Of a stretch of 64,000 nucleotides of DNA, positions 10,882 to 19,794 are shown piece by piece (position 1 is the first letter of the stretch; every line of letters starts with the position of its first letter). A program made the translations under genes and the position numbers. The notes under the pieces were generated by a model that had not been told where the DNA came from, searched no databases, and saw only the letters and a program-made list of their open reading frames with translations. The stretch comes from Pseudooceanicola marinus (lineage in GTDB: Bacteria > Pseudomonadota > Alphaproteobacteria > Rhodobacterales > Rhodobacteraceae), in assembly GCF_002786295.1 (NCBI RefSeq), contig NZ_PGTC01000018.1, forward strand, positions 372,001-436,000, given 5' to 3'.

Positions 10882-11376
10882 TCATCGGTACGGCGCGTCC
10901 AGCTCCAGGTTGCGGGCGATCTCGGCTTCCCAGCGGGCGCCGTTATCCAGAAGCTTGTCCTTGTCGTAGAACAGCTCCTCCCGGGTTTCGGTCGCGAACT
11001 CGAAGTTCGGGCCCTCGACGATGGCATCCACCGGGCAGGCTTCCTGGCAGAAGCCGCAGTAGATGCACTTCGTCATGTCGATGTCGTAGCGCGTGGTCCG
11101 GCGGGAGCCGTCTTCACGCGGTTCGGCGTCGATGGTGATGGCCTGCGCGGGGCAGATCGCCTCGCACAGCTTGCAGGCGATGCAGCGCTCTTCCCCGTTG
11201 GGGTAGCGACGCAGCGCATGTTCACCGCGGAAGCGGGGCGACAGCGGCCCCTTTTCATGCGGGTAGTTCAGCGTGGCTTTCGGCTTCACCAGGTACTTCA
11301 GGCCCATCTTGAAGCCTTTGAAGATGTCCATCAGCAGGAAGTACTTGGCGGCGCGGGTGTAGTCGACGCTTGCCAT
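10882..11376 (-). CDS. nuoI: NADH-quinone oxidoreductase subunit I
   Basis: NuoI carries clusters N6a and N6b, which pass electrons towards N2. In its 164 residues two complete ferredoxin motifs are visible, [12 protein letters not shown] and [13 protein letters not shown] chose the ATG at 11376 ([12 protein letters not shown]), 2 nt after the nuoH stop; the frame stays open further upstream but that part overlaps nuoH and has no family similarity. The length fits the alphaproteobacterial and mitochondrial-type subunit. Confidence 0.96.
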   Translation of the reverse strand: MASVDYTRAAKYFLLMDIFKGFKMGLKYLVKPKATLNYPHEKGPLSPRFRGEHALRRYPNGEERCIACKLCEAICPAQAITIDAEPREDGSRRTTRYDIDMTKCIYCGFCQEACPVDAIVEGPNFEFATETREELFYDKDKLLDNGARWEAEIARNLELDAPYR

Positions 11377-11378
11377 GA

Positions 11379-12419
11379 TCAGCCTCCAATCATCCAGCGG
11401 GCATAGGCACCGCCGAAGAGTTCGAATTTCGCGAGGAACGCCACCAGCACGACCCAGCCCAGCGACAGCGGCAGGAAGACCTTCCAGCCGATGCGCATCA
11501 GCTGGTCGTAGCGGTAACGCGGCACCACCGACTTGGTCAGGGCGAAGATGAAGAACACCAGCGCGCATTTGCCGAAGAACCACAGGAAGCCGTCAGGCAG
11601 ACCCGGGATTGGCGACAGCCAGCCGCCGAAGAACAGCGTGGTGGTCAGCGCGCACATCAGCACGATGGCGACATATTCCCCGATCATGAACAGCAGGAAC
11701 GGGGTCGAGCTGTATTCCACCTGGTAACCGGCCACCAGTTCCGATTCCGCTTCCGGAAGGTCGAAGGGCGGGCGGTTGGTTTCGGCATGGGCCGAGATCA
11801 GGAAGAGGAAGAGCATCGGGAAGTGTGGCAGCCAGTACCAGCTGAAGATGCCGTAGCCTGTATCCTGCGCCGCCACGATGTCACCGAAGTTCATCGAGCC
11901 GGTCGAGATGACGATGCCGATGATGATCAGACCCAGCGACACCTCGTAGGAGATCATCTGCGCGGCAGAGCGCAGCGACCCCAGGAAGGGATATTTCGAG
12001 TTGGACGCCCAGCCCCCCATGATCACGCCGTAGACCTCAAGCGAGGAGACGGCGAAGACATAGAGGATCGCCACGTTGATGTCCGACAGGACCCAGCCAT
12101 CGTTGAAGGGGATGACCGCCCAGGCGACCATCGCCAGGACAAAGCTCATCAGGGGTGCCAGGAAGAAGACGAACTTGTCGGCGCCCGCCGGCACCACGAC
12201 CTCCTTCAGGATATACTTGCCGAAGTCGGCGAAGCTCTGCAGCAGACCGAAGACGCCGACCACGTTGGGTCCGCGACGCAGCTGGACAGCAGCCCAGACC
12301 TTGCGATCCGCATAAAGCAGAAAGGCGAGGCACACCAGCAGGGGCACCACGATCAAAAGCACCTGTCCAACAATCGTCAGTAGGATGCCTAGCGGGTTAG
12401 AGGTGAAAAACTCAGCCAT
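11379..12419 (-). CDS. nuoH: NADH-quinone oxidoreductase subunit H
   Basis: The 346-residue membrane subunit lines the quinone chamber and joins the peripheral and membrane arms. It shows [20 protein letters not shown] early on, then [20 protein letters not shown], the acidic loop of the quinone entry/E-channel. Eight to nine hydrophobic helices are visible. It lies 6 nt after a lipoprotein gene and 2 nt before nuoI. Confidence 0.97.
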   Translation of the reverse strand: MAEFFTSNPLGILLTIVGQVLLIVVPLLVCLAFLLYADRKVWAAVQLRRGPNVVGVFGLLQSFADFGKYILKEVVVPAGADKFVFFLAPLMSFVLAMVAWAVIPFNDGWVLSDINVAILYVFAVSSLEVYGVIMGGWASNSKYPFLGSLRSAAQMISYEVSLGLIIIGIVISTGSMNFGDIVAAQDTGYGIFSWYWLPHFPMLFLFLISAHAETNRPPFDLPEAESELVAGYQVEYSSTPFLLFMIGEYVAIVLMCALTTTLFFGGWLSPIPGLPDGFLWFFGKCALVFFIFALTKSVVPRYRYDQLMRIGWKVFLPLSLGWVVLVAFLAKFELFGGAYARWMIGG

Positions 12420-12425
12420 GTGTCC

Positions 12426-12863
12426 TCACACCGTCGGTATTCCGTTTTCCGCGCAATGCGCAGCGACAACTTCCGCATCGATCGTGCGCAAACCCTCGGG
12501 CAGGGCTGCCGAGACGGTATAAACCGCATCTGCTTCCCAGTGACCAGAGACCTCGGCGACATTTGTGCGCAGATGTCTTGCAAATCCGTAGCCGCGGATC
12601 AGCGCATATTGCGCCGCCGCACATTCCGCGTAGTCCGAGACATCCTCGGGCCCGCGCGCCCCCCGCATGGAGACGTGGAAATTCACCAGGTCCCCATCCA
12701 GAAGGCGGGTCTCGATCCCGTCATAGGCCAGCGCGGCGGCCGGCATCTGCGCGGCACGGGTGGCGGGCTGCGACGCGCAGCTGCCCTCCGGACCGGCGCA
12801 GGGCGTACCGCACCCGCTGAGGACCGCGAGGGCCCCGGAACCTATGATCGCGGAAACCTTCAT
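12426..12863 (-). CDS. Putative lipoprotein between nuoG and nuoH
   Basis: The 145-residue protein begins [18 protein letters not shown]; the lipobox LSGC (residues 15-18) gives a lipidated Cys18 after signal peptidase II. Cys22 and Cys29 in the mature N-terminus and two later Cys residues could form disulfides in the periplasm. I recognise no domain. It overlaps the nuoG stop by 4 nt (ATGA) and ends 6 nt before nuoH, so it is surely co-translated with them. A link to Complex I assembly or stability is inferred from position. Confidence 0.8.
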   Translation of the reverse strand: MKVSAIIGSGALAVLSGCGTPCAGPEGSCASQPATRAAQMPAAALAYDGIETRLLDGDLVNFHVSMRGARGPEDVSDYAECAAAQYALIRGYGFARHLRTNVAEVSGHWEADAVYTVSAALPEGLRTIDAEVVAAHCAENGIPTV

Positions 12864-14875
12864 TCAGCCGCCATCGGCGCAGCGGCGCGGTCTGCCGCCA
12901 TCTTCGACAGTTCCGCCATGACTTCCGACGCACGGGCGATCGGGTTGGTCAGGTAGAAGTCGCGGATGGGCGAGCCGAAGGGCGCGCTGCCCAGGGCCTT
13001 GCCGCTGACCGGGGTCCAGTCGTTTTCCGGCACCTGGTCGATCTTGGCCAGGTGCGGCACCGCGGCGACCAGCTTCTGGCGAAGCTGCGCAAGGCTGTCG
13101 AAGGGCAGCGTCGCGTCCAGCTCGGCCGACAGGGCCCGCAGGATCGCCCAGTTTTCCTTGGCGTCGCCGGGGGCGAAGCCCGCGCGCATGGCCAGTTGGG
13201 GACGACCTTCGGTGTTCACGAACAGGCCGTTTTCCTCAGTGTAGGCCGCGCCCGGCAGGATCACGTCGGCGCGGTGTGCGCCGCGGTCGCCATGGCTGCC
13301 CTGGTAGATCACGAAGGGACCCTCGGGGATCTCGATCTCGTCGGCGCCCAGGTTATAGACCACCTCGGCGGAGGCGGCATAGGCAATGCCCCCTTCCGAG
13401 ACGGCGCCCAGGTCCATCGCACCGACGCGCGAGGCGGCGGTGTGCAGAACCATGAATTTCGAGCCAGTTGCCTCGGCCAGGGCCTGGGCGGCAGCCAGAA
13501 CATCGGCGCCATCCTCGGCGGTCAGGGCGCCCTGCCCCACCACGACGACCGACGGTGCATCCTTCACCTCGTCCGAGACACCCTTGGCGGCATCGGTCAG
13601 GGCGGTGCGACCGTCGCCGGCATGGGCGTGTTCGTAGGTCAGATCGGCATCTTCGCCGATCATCGTCACGGTCGCGCCCTTCAGCCAGGCCTTGCGGATC
13701 CGGGCGTTCAGCACCGGCGCCTCGACGGCGGGGTTGGTGCCGACCAGGAAGACGTTCCGGGCGCTATCCAGGTCCTCTATCTTAGCCGTGCCGACATAGG
13801 CCGAGCGGTTGCCGGCGGGCAGCTTGGCGTCATCGACTCGACATTCTACCTCGCCGTCCAGGCTGGTCACCAGCTCCTTCAGGGCGAAGGCCGCCTCGGT
13901 GGAGGCCAGGTCACCGACCAGGCCCATGATCTTCTTGCCCTTCATCGCACTCGCCGCGGCGGCCAGCGCCTCAGGCCAGGTGGCCGGCTTCAGCTTGCCG
14001 TCGACGCGCACATAGGGACGGTCGAGGCGCTGACGGCGCAAGCCGTCCCAGACGAAGCGAGTCTTGTCGGAAATCCATTCCTCGTTCACGCCATCATGGT
14101 TGCGCGGCAGGAAACGCATGACTTCGCGCCCCTTGGTGTCCACGCGGATGCTGGAGCCGAGCGCGTCCATCACGTCGATGCTCTCGGTCTTGGTCAGCTC
14201 CCAGGGACGGGCGGTGAAGCTGTAGGGTTTCGACACCAGCGCGCCCACGGGGCACAGGTCGATGATGTTGCCCTGCAGGTTCGAGTTCAGCGTCTCGTTC
14301 AGGTAGCTGGTGATCTCAGCATCTTCGCCGCGCCCGGTCTGGCCCATCTGGCTGATGCCCGCGACCTCGGTCGTGAAGCGCACGCAGCGCGTGCAGGAGA
14401 TGCAGCGGGTCATGTGGGTCTCGACCAGCGGGCCCAGGTCCAGGTCGTCGGTCGCCCGCTTCGCCTCGCGGTAGCGGGAGAAGTCGACGCCATAGGCCAT
14501 CGCCTGGTCCTGCAGGTCGCATTCACCGCCCTGGTCGCAGATCGGGCAATCCAGCGGGTGGTTGATCAGCAGAAACTCCATCACGCCTTCGCGCGCCTTC
14601 TTCACCATCGGCGAGGTGGTCTTGATGACCGGCGGCGCGCCGTCGGGACCGGGGCGCATGTCCTTGACCTGCATCGCGCAGGACGCGGCGGGCTTCGGCG
14701 GGCCGCCGACGACCTCGACCAGGCACATGCGGCAGTTGCCGGCGATGGACAGACGTTCGTGGTAGCAGAAGCGCGGCACCTCGATCCCGGCCTGTTCACA
14801 GGCCTGCAGCAGCGTCAGGGCCGGATCGACCTCGATCTCCTGGTCGTCGATGATGATCTTGCGAAGGTCAGACAT
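12860..14875 (-). CDS. nuoG: NADH-quinone oxidoreductase subunit G
   Basis: This is the largest peripheral-arm subunit, 671 residues. It holds cluster N1b ([15 protein letters not shown]), the His-ligated N5 region ([17 protein letters not shown]), and N4 (CISCTRC with a distal [10 protein letters not shown]). The remainder is a degenerate molybdopterin-oxidoreductase domain. The length is that of the mitochondrial-like form; no extra N7 Cys motif was seen. It starts 6 nt after the DUF5333-like gene. Confidence 0.97.
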   Translation of the reverse strand: MSDLRKIIIDDQEIEVDPALTLLQACEQAGIEVPRFCYHERLSIAGNCRMCLVEVVGGPPKPAASCAMQVKDMRPGPDGAPPVIKTTSPMVKKAREGVMEFLLINHPLDCPICDQGGECDLQDQAMAYGVDFSRYREAKRATDDLDLGPLVETHMTRCISCTRCVRFTTEVAGISQMGQTGRGEDAEITSYLNETLNSNLQGNIIDLCPVGALVSKPYSFTARPWELTKTESIDVMDALGSSIRVDTKGREVMRFLPRNHDGVNEEWISDKTRFVWDGLRRQRLDRPYVRVDGKLKPATWPEALAAAASAMKGKKIMGLVGDLASTEAAFALKELVTSLDGEVECRVDDAKLPAGNRSAYVGTAKIEDLDSARNVFLVGTNPAVEAPVLNARIRKAWLKGATVTMIGEDADLTYEHAHAGDGRTALTDAAKGVSDEVKDAPSVVVVGQGALTAEDGADVLAAAQALAEATGSKFMVLHTAASRVGAMDLGAVSEGGIAYAASAEVVYNLGADEIEIPEGPFVIYQGSHGDRGAHRADVILPGAAYTEENGLFVNTEGRPQLAMRAGFAPGDAKENWAILRALSAELDATLPFDSLAQLRQKLVAAVPHLAKIDQVPENDWTPVSGKALGSAPFGSPIRDFYLTNPIARASEVMAELSKMAADRAAAPMAAE

Positions 14876-14881
14876 GGGTGC

Positions 14882-15316
14882 TCACTTTGCTTTCAAGAGG
14901 GCGCCGATCCGGCTGTTCCGTGCGATCTCGGCGCTGCCGAGGCTGCACAGGTCCGCCGAGACATCGGGGTCCAGTCCTTGGGATTTCACGTATTGCTCGC
15001 CCAGCTCGCGCATGCGCGCCTTTTCGGCATCGCTGGTGGCGTATTCCTCGATTTGCGCGTTCGAATAGCCCAGGTTACGGGCCTGGCCGCGCAGGTCGTT
15101 CAGCACCAGCAGCCCCTTGAGGTTGCGCGGCGCGATCTGATCGCACTTGTCGCTGATCTCGATCGCCAGGGCGACCCAGAGCATGTTGCGGTCGATCTCC
15201 TCGACCTCGCGCAGGGGCGGCAGGTCATTGCTGGCACGCGCGGCGCCGGGCAGGACCAGGGTGAGGGCCAGCGCGGTGGCGGCAACAGGGGCAAAGGCGG
15301 AGAATGCAGGTTTCAT
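14882..15316 (-). CDS. Secreted DUF5333-like protein in nuo
   Basis: The 144-residue product has a Sec signal peptide (MKPAFSAFAPVAATALAL, cleavage probably after GAARA at about residue 28) and a helical mature part with two cysteines (near SDKCDQ and SADLCSLG). I recall Rhodobacteraceae proteins of this kind, annotated DUF5333, next to nuoG; that label is from memory. The ATG at 15316 has AAAGGA about 8 nt upstream; the frame stays open upstream but without a signal peptide. A hairpin (15328-15350) lies just before this site. Its role is unknown. Confidence 0.75.
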   Translation of the reverse strand: MKPAFSAFAPVAATALALTLVLPGAARASNDLPPLREVEEIDRNMLWVALAIEISDKCDQIAPRNLKGLLVLNDLRGQARNLGYSNAQIEEYATSDAEKARMRELGEQYVKSQGLDPDVSADLCSLGSAEIARNSRIGALLKAK

Positions 15317-15327
15317 GGGATGTCCTT

Positions 15328-15350
15328 TCTGCGGGGTGATCCCCCGCAGA
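15328..15350 (-). promoter_or_regulatory. Hairpin just upstream of the DUF5333-like gene
   Basis: TCTGCGGGG and CCCCGCAGA form a 9-bp stem with a 5-nt loop. On the minus strand it ends only a few bases before the AAAGGACAT ribosome site of the gene starting at 15316. The whole 206-nt gap 15317-15522 is the longest gap inside nuo. No T run follows, so RNA processing, or control of ribosome access, is more likely than termination. Confidence 0.5.
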
Positions 15351-15522
15351 TCGAGATCCGACGCCTTGCTATTCAATAGCAGGGCCCGCGCGTGGGCGCC
15401 CATGCGCCGAAGACCGCCCAAGACGCGGCGCAGCACCGCAGATCCCGCCCGCGCCGCGAGGCCCGTGCCGGACGGCCCCGGACGGATCGCGGCCCGCTGG
15501 GCCGGGGGATATGCGGCGCGGA

Positions 15523-15897
15523 TCACCATCCGCGGCAGGTTCCGGACATGACCAGCGACCCGTCCTGGAAGAGCAGCGCGCCCTCCTCGGCATCGGGATT
15601 GCTGGCGCCCCATTCGATCCGGCTGTCACCGAAGTATGCGATGCAGTGGGTGGTCGCCTCCAGGCGTCCCGCCTCGCGCGCACCGGCCAGGCTCTTGCCT
15701 GCGTCGCGGACGGTGACGGTGAAGGCCGCAGGGGACTCCTTCTCGAAGGCCACCTTGGCGCGGAAGTATTGCCCGTCGAACACCGGACGGTTGCTGCTGG
15801 CCCAGGGGGTCAGCCGCGAGCAGGCGCTCAGGCTCAGCCCGACGCAGGCCACGAGGGCCAGCCGGGTCGCGATCTTGGAGGCGGACAGGGTCATCAT
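15523..15897 (-). CDS. Putative lipoprotein between nuoF and nuoG
   Basis: The 124 residues start with a lipoprotein signal peptide; the lipobox LSAC (residues 23-26) puts the lipidated Cys at 26. The mature part is small and beta-rich looking, with Cys residues near TTHCIAYFGD and at the end (SGTCRGW) that could pair. No family was recognised. It lies 4 nt after nuoF, so co-expression is near certain. The first ATG (15897) and the second (15894) are equally possible. Confidence 0.75.
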   Translation of the reverse strand: MMTLSASKIATRLALVACVGLSLSACSRLTPWASSNRPVFDGQYFRAKVAFEKESPAAFTVTVRDAGKSLAGAREAGRLEATTHCIAYFGDSRIEWGASNPDAEEGALLFQDGSLVMSGTCRGW

Positions 15898-15901
15898 GCG
15901 A

Positions 15902-17203
15902 TCATTCCGCCGCGGTCAGGATGGTGGTGGACCGGCCGGTCTTCTGGCGCTTGATCCGGTCCTCGATCTCGTCGCGGAAGTGGCGGATCAGGCCCTGGAT
16001 CGGCCAGGCGGCCGCGTCGCCCAGGGCGCAGATGGTGTGGCCCTCGACCTGCTTGGTCACGTCCAGCAGCATGTCGATCTCTTCCGGCTCGGCCTCGCCG
16101 GTCACCAGGCGATCCATGACCCGCATCATCCAGCCGGTGCCTTCGCGGCAGGGCGTGCACTGGCCGCAGCTCTCATGCTTGAAGAATTTGGCCAGGCGCC
16201 ACACGGCCTTCACCACGTCGACGGAGTTGTCCATGACGATCATGCAGCCGGTGCCGAAGCTCGACTGGTTCTGACGCATCCAGTCGAAGTCGAAGATCGC
16301 GTCTTCCAGCTTCTCCTTCGGCAGAACCGGGCAGGAGGCGCCACCGGGGATGATGGCCTTCAGGTTGTCCCAGCCGCCGCGAATGCCGCCGCCGTGGGTC
16401 TCGATGATCTCACGGACCGAAAGCGACATCTGCTCTTCGAAGACGCAGGGCGTGTTCACGTGGCCGGTCAGCGCCATCAGCTTGGTGCCGGCGTTGTTCG
16501 GACGGCCGAAGCTGCTGAACCATTCCGGGCCGCGGCGCAGGATGGTGGGCACGACGGCGATGGATTCGACGTTGTTCACCGTGGTCGGGCAGCCATAGAG
16601 GCCGGCACCGGCCGGGAACGGCGGCTTCATCCGTGGCATGCCCTTCTTGCCTTCCAGGCTTTCGATCAGCGCGGTTTCCTCGCCGCAGATGTAGGCCCCT
16701 GCCCCGTGGTGCAGGTAGATGTCGAAGTCATATCCCGACTTGCTGGCGTTCTTGCCGATCAGACCGGCCTCGTAGGCCTCGTCGATGGCCGCCTGCAGGG
16801 CTTCCTTCTCGCGGATGTATTCGCCGCGGATGTAGATATAGGCCGCGACCGCGTTCATCGCGAAACCGGCAATCAGGCAGCCCTCGATCAGCGTATGCGG
16901 ATCGTGGCGCATGATCTCGCGGTCCTTGCAGGTCGCGGGCTCGGATTCGTCGGCGTTGACCACCAGATAGGCGGGCCGGCCGTCGCTTTCCTTCGGCATG
17001 AAGGACCACTTCAGCCCGGTGGGGAAGCCCGCGCCGCCACGGCCGCGCAGCCCGCTATCCTTCACCTGCTGGATGATCCAGTCGCGCCCGTTGGCAAGAA
17101 TGCCCGCGGTGCCATCCCAATGGCCACGTGCCTGCGCGCCTTTCAGCGTGCGGTCGTTCATGCCGTAGAGATTGGTAAAGATACGATCCTGATCCTTGAG
17201 CAT
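15902..17203 (-). CDS. nuoF: NADH-quinone oxidoreductase subunit F
   Basis: NuoF binds NADH and FMN and holds cluster N3, the electron entry point of Complex I. The 433 residues show the FMN/NADH site [13 protein letters not shown] at about 54-66, [15 protein letters not shown], and the cluster motif [11 protein letters not shown] at about 345-355, with the distal Cys in GHTICALGD. It starts 3 nt after the DUF5337-like gene. Confidence 0.97.
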   Translation of the reverse strand: MLKDQDRIFTNLYGMNDRTLKGAQARGHWDGTAGILANGRDWIIQQVKDSGLRGRGGAGFPTGLKWSFMPKESDGRPAYLVVNADESEPATCKDREIMRHDPHTLIEGCLIAGFAMNAVAAYIYIRGEYIREKEALQAAIDEAYEAGLIGKNASKSGYDFDIYLHHGAGAYICGEETALIESLEGKKGMPRMKPPFPAGAGLYGCPTTVNNVESIAVVPTILRRGPEWFSSFGRPNNAGTKLMALTGHVNTPCVFEEQMSLSVREIIETHGGGIRGGWDNLKAIIPGGASCPVLPKEKLEDAIFDFDWMRQNQSSFGTGCMIVMDNSVDVVKAVWRLAKFFKHESCGQCTPCREGTGWMMRVMDRLVTGEAEPEEIDMLLDVTKQVEGHTICALGDAAAWPIQGLIRHFRDEIEDRIKRQKTGRSTTILTAAE

Positions 17204-17206
17204 GTC

Positions 17207-17443
17207 TTACCCTTTGTCATCCCGGCGCGCACGCCAGATCTGCGCCACAACCACCAGCGCCCAGACGAAGGCGGCAATGGCGGCAAAATCGAACAGGAAG
17301 ACGAAACGTTCAGGCAGGCCAAGCTGGCCGCCCACGACCTGAAGCGCCATCCAGAGCACCATGGTCACCGCGATCACGATTCCCACCAGGCGCCCCTTGC
17401 GGGCCAGCTCCAGGTCTTTTGCCCTGTCTTCCGTCATCTCCAT
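17207..17443 (-). CDS. DUF5337-like two-helix membrane protein in nuo
   Basis: The 78-residue protein has a charged N-terminus (MTEDRAKDLELARKGRL), two hydrophobic segments (about 21-40 and 48-68) and a basic tail RARRDDKG. Proteins like this from Rhodobacteraceae nuo loci are, as I recall, annotated DUF5337. Gaps to both neighbours are 3 nt. Its shape suits a small accessory subunit or assembly factor in the membrane, which is inference from context. Confidence 0.75.
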   Translation of the reverse strand: MEMTEDRAKDLELARKGRLVGIVIAVTMVLWMALQVVGGQLGLPERFVFLFDFAAIAAFVWALVVVAQIWRARRDDKG

Positions 17444-17446
17444 TCC

Positions 17447-18052
17447 TCAGCCCGCCCCATTGGCGGCGGACAGCTCTTGCGCCTGGGCGATCCAGCCGTC
17501 ACGGCTGGCCCGGCCCCGGGCACCTTTCACGTTCTCGTCGACCCAGGCCAGGTCGGCCTCGGTCCAGGCGGCGATCTGATCGAACCGGGTGATCCCGGCA
17601 GCGGCCAGCGCCTCGGCCAGTTTGGGCCCCACGCCCTTCAGCTGCTGCAGGTCATCCGGCGTAGCGGCAGGCGCGGCAGCGGACGGCTTGGCAGCGGCAG
17701 GGGCCGCCTCGGCGTCTTCCGGGGCCGCCTCGGCACGTGTCGCGACCGGCGCGGCAATCCCCTCGGCCTCGGGCGCCTTACGCGCTGCCGGGCCCGGCTG
17801 GACCTCACCACGCGGCGCCGCGACCGCATCGGCGGCCTGCGTTCCGGCGGTTGCCACGGGCCCCTGCCCCGCGTTGTCCTGACAGACGAAGCGTTGCAGT
17901 CCGATCACCAGGCCCGCACCGACCAGAACGGCCAGCACCAGCGCGCCCAGGAACCCCAGCGGGGCGGTCAGACCGATGAGCAGCGCAAGCGCCAGAGCAG
18001 CGCCAAGCGCCTGCCCCGTCGTCCTGCAAAGATCGCTGCTCATCATCGCCAT
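17447..18052 (-). CDS. Membrane protein with C-terminal HhH domain like that of NuoE
   Basis: The 201-residue protein has two hydrophobic segments (about residues 14-31 and 34-51), a Pro/Ala/Glu-rich linker (about 60-130) and a C-terminal 69-residue domain (133-201) with the helix-hairpin-helix signature LKGVGPKLAEAL. This domain aligns without gaps to residues 311-379 of the neighbouring NuoE: I count 34 identical positions of 69. So a membrane-anchored copy of the NuoE tail sits 8 nt from nuoE. The fold is best known from DNA-binding and polymerase accessory proteins; here a protein-contact role is more plausible, but unproven. Confidence 0.8.
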   Translation of the reverse strand: MAMMSSDLCRTTGQALGAALALALLIGLTAPLGFLGALVLAVLVGAGLVIGLQRFVCQDNAGQGPVATAGTQAADAVAAPRGEVQPGPAARKAPEAEGIAAPVATRAEAAPEDAEAAPAAAKPSAAAPAATPDDLQQLKGVGPKLAEALAAAGITRFDQIAAWTEADLAWVDENVKGARGRASRDGWIAQAQELSAANGAG

Positions 18053-18060
18053 GACCTAGT

Positions 18061-19200
18061 TCACTTGTCCTTGTCGCCGGAGGCCAGCGCCTGCGCCTGC
18101 CCCACCCAATCGTCACGGCTGACCCGGCCCTTGAAGCCGACCAGGTTCTGGTCCGCCCAGGCGACCTGTGCCGCATCCCAGGCGGCGATCTGGTCGAAGT
18201 GGTAGATGCCGATCTCGTTCAGCACGCTTTCCAGCTTCGGCCCGACGCCGGAGATTTCCTTCAGGTTGTCGGCCTTGCCGTCGCGCGGACCGTCCAGCGC
18301 CTCGGGCTTCTCTCCCTCGCCCGCCGCTTCGATCGCCTCGACGGAAATCGCGGGTTCGGGCTTGCCAGTGGCTTCCGCCTCGGCGGCCTGCTTGGTCACG
18401 CCGGTCTCGTCGGCGGGCTTGCCGGCTGCGGGCGTCGCCTCCTGCTCGACCACGGGCTTTTCAGCCGGGCCTTCGGGCTTCGTCGCGGGCTTGGCGTTCA
18501 GCCAGGGGGTCAGGATCGGCACCTCGGTGCCGTCGATCCGCTTGACGGTGTCGCCCAGTTCGACGGCCAACGCGACGGAGGCGTTATGCTCCAGCTTGTC
18601 GTCGGCCCATTGCTTCAGCGCCACGGGTCCACCCGCCGGCTCGGAGGAGAAACGACCGATCTCGGACCCCGGGGTCGGCACCTCGCCTGCGGCCAGCTGG
18701 TCCAGCAGCTTGGCCAGACCCTCGGCGGTCAGATCCTCGTAGTAGTCCTTGCCGATCTGGGCCATCGGCGCATTGGCGCAGGCGCCCAGGCATTCGACTT
18801 CTTCCCAGGAGAACTTGCCGTCGGCGGACAGCGCGTGCGCCTTCGGCGCGATCTTTTCCTTGCAGACCCCGATCAGGTCCTCAGCGCCGCAGATCATGCA
18901 GGTGGTGGTGCCGCAGATCTGGATATGCGCGACCGAGCCCGTGGGCTGCAGCTGGAACATGAAGTAGAAGGTCGCAACCTCCAGCGCGCGAATATAGGCC
19001 AGGCCCAGAAGGTCGGCCACGTATTCGATCGCAGGCTGGCTCAGCCAGCCTTCCTGCTCCTGGGCGCGCCACAGCAGCGGGATGATGGCAGAGGCCTGAC
19101 GGCCTTCCGGATACTTCGAAATCTGGCCCTCGGCCCATTTCATGTTCGCCTCGGTGAAGGCGAAGCTCTCCGGCTGTTCGTGGTGCAGGCGTCTCAGCAT
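18061..19200 (-). CDS. nuoE: NADH-quinone oxidoreductase subunit E with C-terminal HhH extension
   Basis: NuoE carries the [2Fe-2S] cluster N1a. The N-terminal thioredoxin-like domain shows all four ligands: C96 and C101 (ICGTTTC), C137 and C141 (ECLGAC). The protein is 379 residues, about twice the E. coli length. The extension holds a Pro/Ala/Glu-rich linker (about 220-305) and an HhH domain (311-379, motif [12 protein letters not shown]). Long NuoE forms are known in Rhodobacter. The start at 19200 has AAAGGA some 15 nt upstream, an unusually long spacing, and a 136-nt gap separates it from the preceding lipoprotein gene. Confidence 0.96.
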   Translation of the reverse strand: MLRRLHHEQPESFAFTEANMKWAEGQISKYPEGRQASAIIPLLWRAQEQEGWLSQPAIEYVADLLGLAYIRALEVATFYFMFQLQPTGSVAHIQICGTTTCMICGAEDLIGVCKEKIAPKAHALSADGKFSWEEVECLGACANAPMAQIGKDYYEDLTAEGLAKLLDQLAAGEVPTPGSEIGRFSSEPAGGPVALKQWADDKLEHNASVALAVELGDTVKRIDGTEVPILTPWLNAKPATKPEGPAEKPVVEQEATPAAGKPADETGVTKQAAEAEATGKPEPAISVEAIEAAGEGEKPEALDGPRDGKADNLKEISGVGPKLESVLNEIGIYHFDQIAAWDAAQVAWADQNLVGFKGRVSRDDWVGQAQALASGDKDK

Positions 19201-19336
19201 CGGCTCAGGTCCCGTCCTTTACTCTGTCGTTGGCGCGGGGGAGGCCCCGCTCCGGCCCCTCGGGCCTGTTCTCTTGCAACGGTCGCCCGTCGCTGTCGTC
19301 CTCGGCGGGGGGCCCGCCTGTCGTCGGCCCGGCGCC

Positions 19337-19633
19337 TCAGACGGCGCAGTCACCGACCGTCAGCTGGACCGCCCCGTCGGGCAGCGAGATCGCCTCGCCA
19401 CTGACGATCTTGTACTGCGCCAGCGCGATGGTCTGTTCCCGGGTCAAGCCGGTCTGCAGTTCAACCGGCAGGTAATCTCGTTCGGTCCGCAGCACGCAGC
19501 CGACCGAGGCCACGGCGTCGTTGAAATTCTCCGCAGCACCTGCGGGCAGGTCGCTGGGCGGCATGGCGCAGGCGGCCAGCCCCAGAAGACCTCCCATCAG
19601 GGCCAGGCGCGAAGCAATACGGTGCGTCTTCAT
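19337..19633 (-). CDS. Putative lipoprotein between nuoD and nuoE
   Basis: The 98-residue product begins MKTHRIASRLALMGG and has a lipobox LAAC (residues 19-22). The mature part contains LTREQTIALAQYKIVSGEA and ends VGDCAV, with two further Cys residues able to pair in the periplasm. I recognise no family. Its ATG shares one base with the stop of the 53-residue membrane protein (TGATG). The frame is open further upstream, but only this start gives a signal peptide. Confidence 0.75.
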   Translation of the reverse strand: MKTHRIASRLALMGGLLGLAACAMPPSDLPAGAAENFNDAVASVGCVLRTERDYLPVELQTGLTREQTIALAQYKIVSGEAISLPDGAVQLTVGDCAV

Positions 19634-19794
19634 CACAGGTACCCCCGACCGATATCCATCAGAACCGCGACGGCGGCTCCCACGATCGCCCCGATCAGCA
19701 GGCGCGATCCGCCGCGTGCCGCCAGCACCGCCGCGACACCGCAAACGGCGCCGACCAGCACCTGCCAGAGAGAAATCGTGACGTCGCCCATCAT
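19633..19794 (-). CDS. Predicted 53-residue membrane protein between nuoD and the lipoprotein
   Basis: The frame starts [19 protein letters not shown] and ends LMDIGRGYL. Two short hydrophobic stretches (about 9-26 and 33-48) flank a basic turn ARGGSR, suggesting a helical hairpin with its loop in the cytoplasm. It fills the space between nuoD and the next gene exactly: its ATG shares one base with the nuoD stop (TGATG) and its stop shares one base with the next ATG (TGATG). That double coupling is strong evidence for a real gene. A second ATG at 19791 is an alternative start. Function unknown. Confidence 0.65.
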   Translation of the reverse strand: MMGDVTISLWQVLVGAVCGVAAVLAARGGSRLLIGAIVGAAVAVLMDIGRGYL

